Assembly: GCF_002797915.1 (NCBI RefSeq)
Contig: NZ_PGTY01000004.1
Coordinates: 248,001 to 312,000 of the forward strand
DNA: 64,000 nt
Source of the DNA: Yoonia maricola
GTDB lineage: Bacteria; Pseudomonadota; Alphaproteobacteria; Rhodobacterales; Rhodobacteraceae
Direction of reading: 5' to 3'
Part shown: positions 61,127 to 64,000 of the stretch, in pieces
Position numbering within the stretch: position 1 is the first letter of the stretch
How the letters are laid out: each line of letters opens with the position of its first letter
The notes under the pieces: generated by a model
What the model was told of the DNA's origin: nothing
The model's database searches: none
What the model saw: only the letters and a program-made list of their open reading frames with translations
Position numbers and translations under genes: made by a program

Positions 61127-61302
61127 GCGCAACAGCATTTGACCCCAAGATGCTTGAGGCATTGGTATGCCCGATGACCCAAGAAACGCTGACCTATGAT
61201 GCAGATAAGCAGGAACTGATCAGCAAATCGGGCAAAGTCGCCTTTCCGATCCGCAATGGTATTCCAGTAATGCTGATGGATGAGGCGCGCCCGTTGGGGT
61301 GA
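61123..61302 (+). CDS. Trm112 family protein (59 aa)
   Basis: This short protein ([20 protein letters not shown] and on) matches the bacterial Trm112/YcaR family: a single LVCPMT near the N-terminus, [20 protein letters not shown] and a final DEARPL. The second Cys pair of zinc-binding members is absent. It overlaps the LON-domain gene at its start and the GNAT gene at its stop (TGATG). Members activate methyltransferases in other organisms; no partner is seen here. Confidence 0.88.
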   Translation: MSATAFDPKMLEALVCPMTQETLTYDADKQELISKSGKVAFPIRNGIPVMLMDEARPLG

Positions 61303-61829
61303 TGCCTGACCTGGAGCTGCGCCGCCTGACACCTGATGATGCAAGCCTCTTGCGCACCCTTTGGGTTGACGGTCTACAGCGGACCCCGGACTTGTTTCTA
61401 TTGACCGAAGACGAGCTGCGCGCGATCTCTGATGCAGATTTTGCACAACGTATTTGTGGCGCGGTTTACCTCGGTGCTTTTGAGCGGAACATCCTGCAAG
61501 GCTTTGTTGTTTTCCGTCGGGGCAGTGTCGAAAGGCTCCGGCATACCGCTGACATTGGCCCGCTTTACGTAGTACCCATGATGCAAGGCCGCGGCGTTGG
61601 TCGCAGCTTGATGAAAGCCGCACTTGACTGGCTGGTAAATGATGGCGTTTCTCAGGTTGAGTTGACTTTGGACGAAACGAACGCGGCGGCGCTGGGCCTT
61701 TATCAGTCCCTTGGCTTTCAGACCTTTGGGCGGCGTCCAAGATCGGTCATTGTCGCAGATCAGCCGCGCACTGACCTTCTGATGATGAAATCGCTGGATG
61801 GTTTCGATCTGGGGCTACCCGGCACCTGA
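61302..61829 (+). CDS. GNAT family N-acetyltransferase
   Basis: This 175-residue acetyltransferase has the acetyl-CoA motif A (VPMMQGRGVGRSLMKAALDW, about 87-106, with the Q/R-x-x-G-x-G/A pattern) and motif B (DETNAAALGLYQSLGFQ). The ATG at 61302 overlaps the Trm112 stop; GTG 61299 would add one residue. The substrate is unknown. The 286 bases that follow hold no gene; an imperfect GC-rich hairpin (62073-62103) and GGCGGGCCCGCC (62029-62040) may terminate the convergent genes. Confidence 0.85.
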   Translation: MPDLELRRLTPDDASLLRTLWVDGLQRTPDLFLLTEDELRAISDADFAQRICGAVYLGAFERNILQGFVVFRRGSVERLRHTADIGPLYVVPMMQGRGVGRSLMKAALDWLVNDGVSQVELTLDETNAAALGLYQSLGFQTFGRRPRSVIVADQPRTDLLMMKSLDGFDLGLPGT

Positions 61830-62115
61830 CCCCACCGCACGGTCACGTCACGCTTTCGCAAGCCTTGTGCGGGTAATGTCATCTTCGGATATCCACCCAC
61901 GGGGCGCGTCACACCGCCCCGGTCAAGATCAGGTTTTCGTTGGCCCACAGACCACCCCCAACAGGGTGCAGGGCCACAGCAACGCTTCGGCAAGTCAGTG
62001 ATGGCATGCCGAGAGTGAGAACCGTGCAGGCGGGCCCGCCCCCCTTGATCTTCCTCTCTCTCTATAGCCGATTGCCGGGCCGCCCCAGATGGGCCGCCGG
62101 GCACTTTGCGCTGCT

Positions 62116-63501
62116 TTATGCGTGCACCTCAAGAATGCGGCGATGCTTGAGCGCTTCTTTACGCACTTCAGCAAACGTCTGGAATCCCCGTGCTTCGAGG
62201 ATGGGCAAGAGGGCGGCAAAAGCCTTGGCGGTTGCCATCGCATCGCCCAATGCAGTGTGCCGCAAGTCTTCAGGAATAATGACCTCAAGCCTGTCGCACA
62301 GGGCATCCAGCGTATGCACCGCCGATCCGCCAAAGACGATGGCTGACAAATGCACCGTGTCCATCACGGCGTTCTGGAAAGTCGTTTCACCACGGTTGAG
62401 AAACGCCATGTCGAATGGTGCGTTATGGGCTACAAGAACAGCATCTGCCGCATAGCTTTGGAAGCTCTCGCGGACGACGCCAAACGCGGGTGCGTCTGAG
62501 ACCATTTCGTCAGTAATCCCATGCACTTTGGTTGATTGCGCAGGAATAGGTCGCCCCGGATTAACGAGCGCGTCAAACGTCTCTGAGGTGATGACCCGCC
62601 CGTTTACGATCCGCACGGCACCCAATTGCACAACATCATCTTTCTGCGGGTCAAGCCCGGTGGTTTCGCTGTCAAACACAACGAACGTCAGATCGCGCAG
62701 GGCGGTTTCGGTGATGTCGGTGGCTGGCACCTGATCGAATAGATCAAAGTCATAGACCAAGGGGCGCGCTGCATCCGGGTCCAGCGGTTCAAGCATCACC
62801 ATATACCCGCTGTTGTCGTCAAAGACACGGATGTGGCCAGAGTAAATCGCCTCCGACTTACCCTTGATGGTGATCGGGCGGCGCATCTCTTTTTGCTTTT
62901 TCATCTTGGCGAGCGTGGCGTGCAATGTGCCTTCATCCAGATAGTCACAGACCGAGGCGTTCAATCGGGCGGGTGCCTCGTTCTCCATCAGGTCGGCGGC
63001 CTGCCCGTCATAGAGCACGATTTGGTCGTCCTGCGTCGCGACGATCACTGCGACGGGTATATCCGACAGGATGCGCAAAAGCTGCGCGCGCTGACGTTCG
63101 AGGCGGGCGGTCTTTTGCGCCACGGTTTCGGCTGTGGCCAGCGATGCTTGGCCCAGCTTGTCGCTGATCGCGCAAGCGGCAGGGGCAAGGTCACCAAGGT
63201 ATCGGGCGGCTTTTTCATCCAGCGTGGTCTCAATGCCGGAATCCGCGCGCACCCGGATTTGTGCGGCTAACGCTTCGATGGGTTTGCTGATGTTTTCGTC
63301 GAACAACCGCCAGACAAAGGTGACCAGCGCCAAAACGCCCAGAAACGCGACAACCCCGACGGTCGTGAAAGACGAAAACGCTTCTGGCATCCCCAGTTGC
63401 CGATACCCCAGAACCAATGCGCCAAGAATAACGACACCGCCTCCGATGCCGATGAGGCCAAAGAAGAGGAAGACGCGCAAGCGCAGACTAAGGTGGGTCA
63501 T
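62116..63501 (-). CDS. Membrane-anchored DnaQ-like exonuclease with sensor-type N-terminus
   Basis: This 461-residue protein has two transmembrane helices (about 10-32 and 45-65), a HAMP-like segment and a coiled region (about 66-140), a PAS-like domain (about 140-245), and a C-terminal DEDDh 3'-5' exonuclease domain (about 265-450). The exonuclease motifs are VFDSETTGLDP, HGITDEM, AHNAPFDMAFL and HTALGDAMATAKAF, so the active residues are intact. Fusion of a membrane signalling module to an exonuclease is unusual. Comparable proteins in related bacteria lie near acetate/CBS-domain genes, none of which is visible here. It overlaps nothing, and the partial gene at 63503 is directly upstream. 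Confidence 0.88.
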   Translation of the reverse strand: MTHLSLRLRVFLFFGLIGIGGGVVILGALVLGYRQLGMPEAFSSFTTVGVVAFLGVLALVTFVWRLFDENISKPIEALAAQIRVRADSGIETTLDEKAARYLGDLAPAACAISDKLGQASLATAETVAQKTARLERQRAQLLRILSDIPVAVIVATQDDQIVLYDGQAADLMENEAPARLNASVCDYLDEGTLHATLAKMKKQKEMRRPITIKGKSEAIYSGHIRVFDDNSGYMVMLEPLDPDAARPLVYDFDLFDQVPATDITETALRDLTFVVFDSETTGLDPQKDDVVQLGAVRIVNGRVITSETFDALVNPGRPIPAQSTKVHGITDEMVSDAPAFGVVRESFQSYAADAVLVAHNAPFDMAFLNRGETTFQNAVMDTVHLSAIVFGGSAVHTLDALCDRLEVIIPEDLRHTALGDAMATAKAFAALLPILEARGFQTFAEVRKEALKHRRILEVHA

Positions 63502-63502
63502 G

Positions 63503-64000
63503 TTACGTCTCCTCGCAGGCGACCTTCAGCAGAGGGTCGGTCGCTTCAAGCGGGAACCACGTTGCGTCAGTTACTGTGCCATCTTCGGCAAAGATGATCC
63601 CATCAACCACATCGGCGCGGCGGCTTTCGGCGCAGTCGAACAGCATGGGCACTTTGGCGGTGCGCGTCCAGCGACCGTAAAACACCAGATCAACAAGGCG
63701 TTGGTCAGGTTGGTTGGGATGCGTGCGGGTGCTTTGCTGGTCCACCGCCACATAGCGCGAAACGAATGGCGCGGTGTAGGTCCACGGACGGTAAAACGCG
63801 GTTTCTTCGATTGTTTGCGCGACGACCATGCCTTGGGGCATGGTGGCCACGGTCCGGTCGTACCAGCTGTATTCGCTGCTGATCGTCGCAGCGAGCATCG
63901 CAGCACCCGCCGACGCCGGGATCAGCCATTTCGGCAGTCGCCCTTTCAGCGTTCTGTTTAACGCCCACACCAGCAACGCGGCGGTAGCGCCGGCCACGAT
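63503..64000 (-). CDS. Membrane protein of unknown function, C-terminal part (partial)
   Basis: The gene begins beyond the window edge or at GTG 63997. The visible part has a hydrophobic helix (about 1-15), PKWLIPASAGAAMLAATIS as a second helix, and a periplasmic-type domain (EYSWYDRTVATMPQGMVVAQ, FYRPWTYTAPFVSRYVAVD) with two Cys. It ends one base before the exonuclease gene and is likely cotranscribed with it. I do not recognise the family. Confidence 0.65.
   Translation of the reverse strand: MVAGATAALLVWALNRTLKGRLPKWLIPASAGAAMLAATISSEYSWYDRTVATMPQGMVVAQTIEETAFYRPWTYTAPFVSRYVAVDQQSTRTHPNQPDQRLVDLVFYGRWTRTAKVPMLFDCAESRRADVVDGIIFAEDGTVTDATWFPLEATDPLLKVACEET

Noticed and set aside
61760..62104. 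Minus-strand ORF between the GNAT and exonuclease genes
   Set aside because: Gly/Arg/Pro-rich composition, overlap with the end of the GNAT gene and no ribosome site. It looks like a chance open frame in GC-rich DNA.
1..64000. tRNA, rRNA, CRISPR array, insertion sequence or prophage
   Set aside because: I looked for T-loop-like sequences, regular repeat-spacer patterns, transposase or integrase motifs and terminal inverted repeats, and saw none that held up.

Overview
The window is chromosomal DNA of an alphaproteobacterium, most probably a marine member of the Roseobacter group (Rhodobacteraceae). This is inferred from moderate-to-high GC, densely packed genes with many ATGA/TGATG overlaps, TamA-TamB, YcjX-YcjF, a PhoP/FeuP-type two-component pair, DUF3726, DUF1826 and DUF6525 proteins, and many ABC importers. 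I found no rRNA, tRNA, CRISPR array, phage or intact insertion sequence.

Layout. 1-5944: 3' part of a Mn-dependent pyrophosphatase, a region of tiny ORFs, a DUF2161 nuclease-fold protein, a TraB/GumN protein, a broken small secreted-protein gene behind tandem dyads, a 29-residue membrane peptide, a Crp/Fnr regulator with a coupled leader ORF, and an FAD dehydrogenase. 6114-8988: cupin, crotonase and acyl-CoA synthetase. 9064-16415: a sulfated-compound locus with a cytoplasmic Cys-type sulfatase, a sugar-type ABC importer, an IclR regulator and a formylglycine-generating enzyme that would activate the sulfatase. 16560-17505: a prephenate/arogenate dehydrogenase behind a structured leader encoding a peptide with adjacent Phe-Phe and Tyr-Tyr. 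17712-25144: two-component system, ycjX/ycjF, truA, and a DUF3726 gene coupled to a 549-residue unknown. 25293-33973: tamA-tamB, a GyrI-type AraC regulator, a YHYH-domain secreted protein and a small membrane protein. 34175-39708: complete opp peptide importer. 39964-42929: small secreted protein, rpiB, dapB, and divergent rbfA plus a phosphodiester glycosidase.

43054-47480 is a tightly coupled six-gene operon that looks like an unusual metal-handling system: a MacB/LolD-type ATPase with an FtsX-fold permease, a DUF4198 protein, a small NikL-like protein, a ZnuA-like binding protein that seems to lack two of the usual histidine ligands, and a membrane-anchored protein. His-rich motifs recur in three of the products. 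47670-50081 holds an acyl-CoA dehydrogenase and an AraC regulator. 50071-57731 is a second coupled run: CobW/ZNG1-type GTPase, DUF1826, DUF6525, a complete Nik/Dpp-type ABC importer and a DMT/EamA exporter. It is divergent from an Rrf2 regulator with a palindrome between them. Its content recalls metallophore import/export systems without any biosynthetic gene. 58396-64000: Nudix and SGNH hydrolases, a thioredoxin-TPR/LON/Trm112/GNAT run, a membrane-anchored DnaQ-like exonuclease, and a truncated gene at the window edge.

The strongest leads are the aromatic leader at 17328-17505 and the two metal-related operons. Functions rest on motifs read by eye. No database search was possible.
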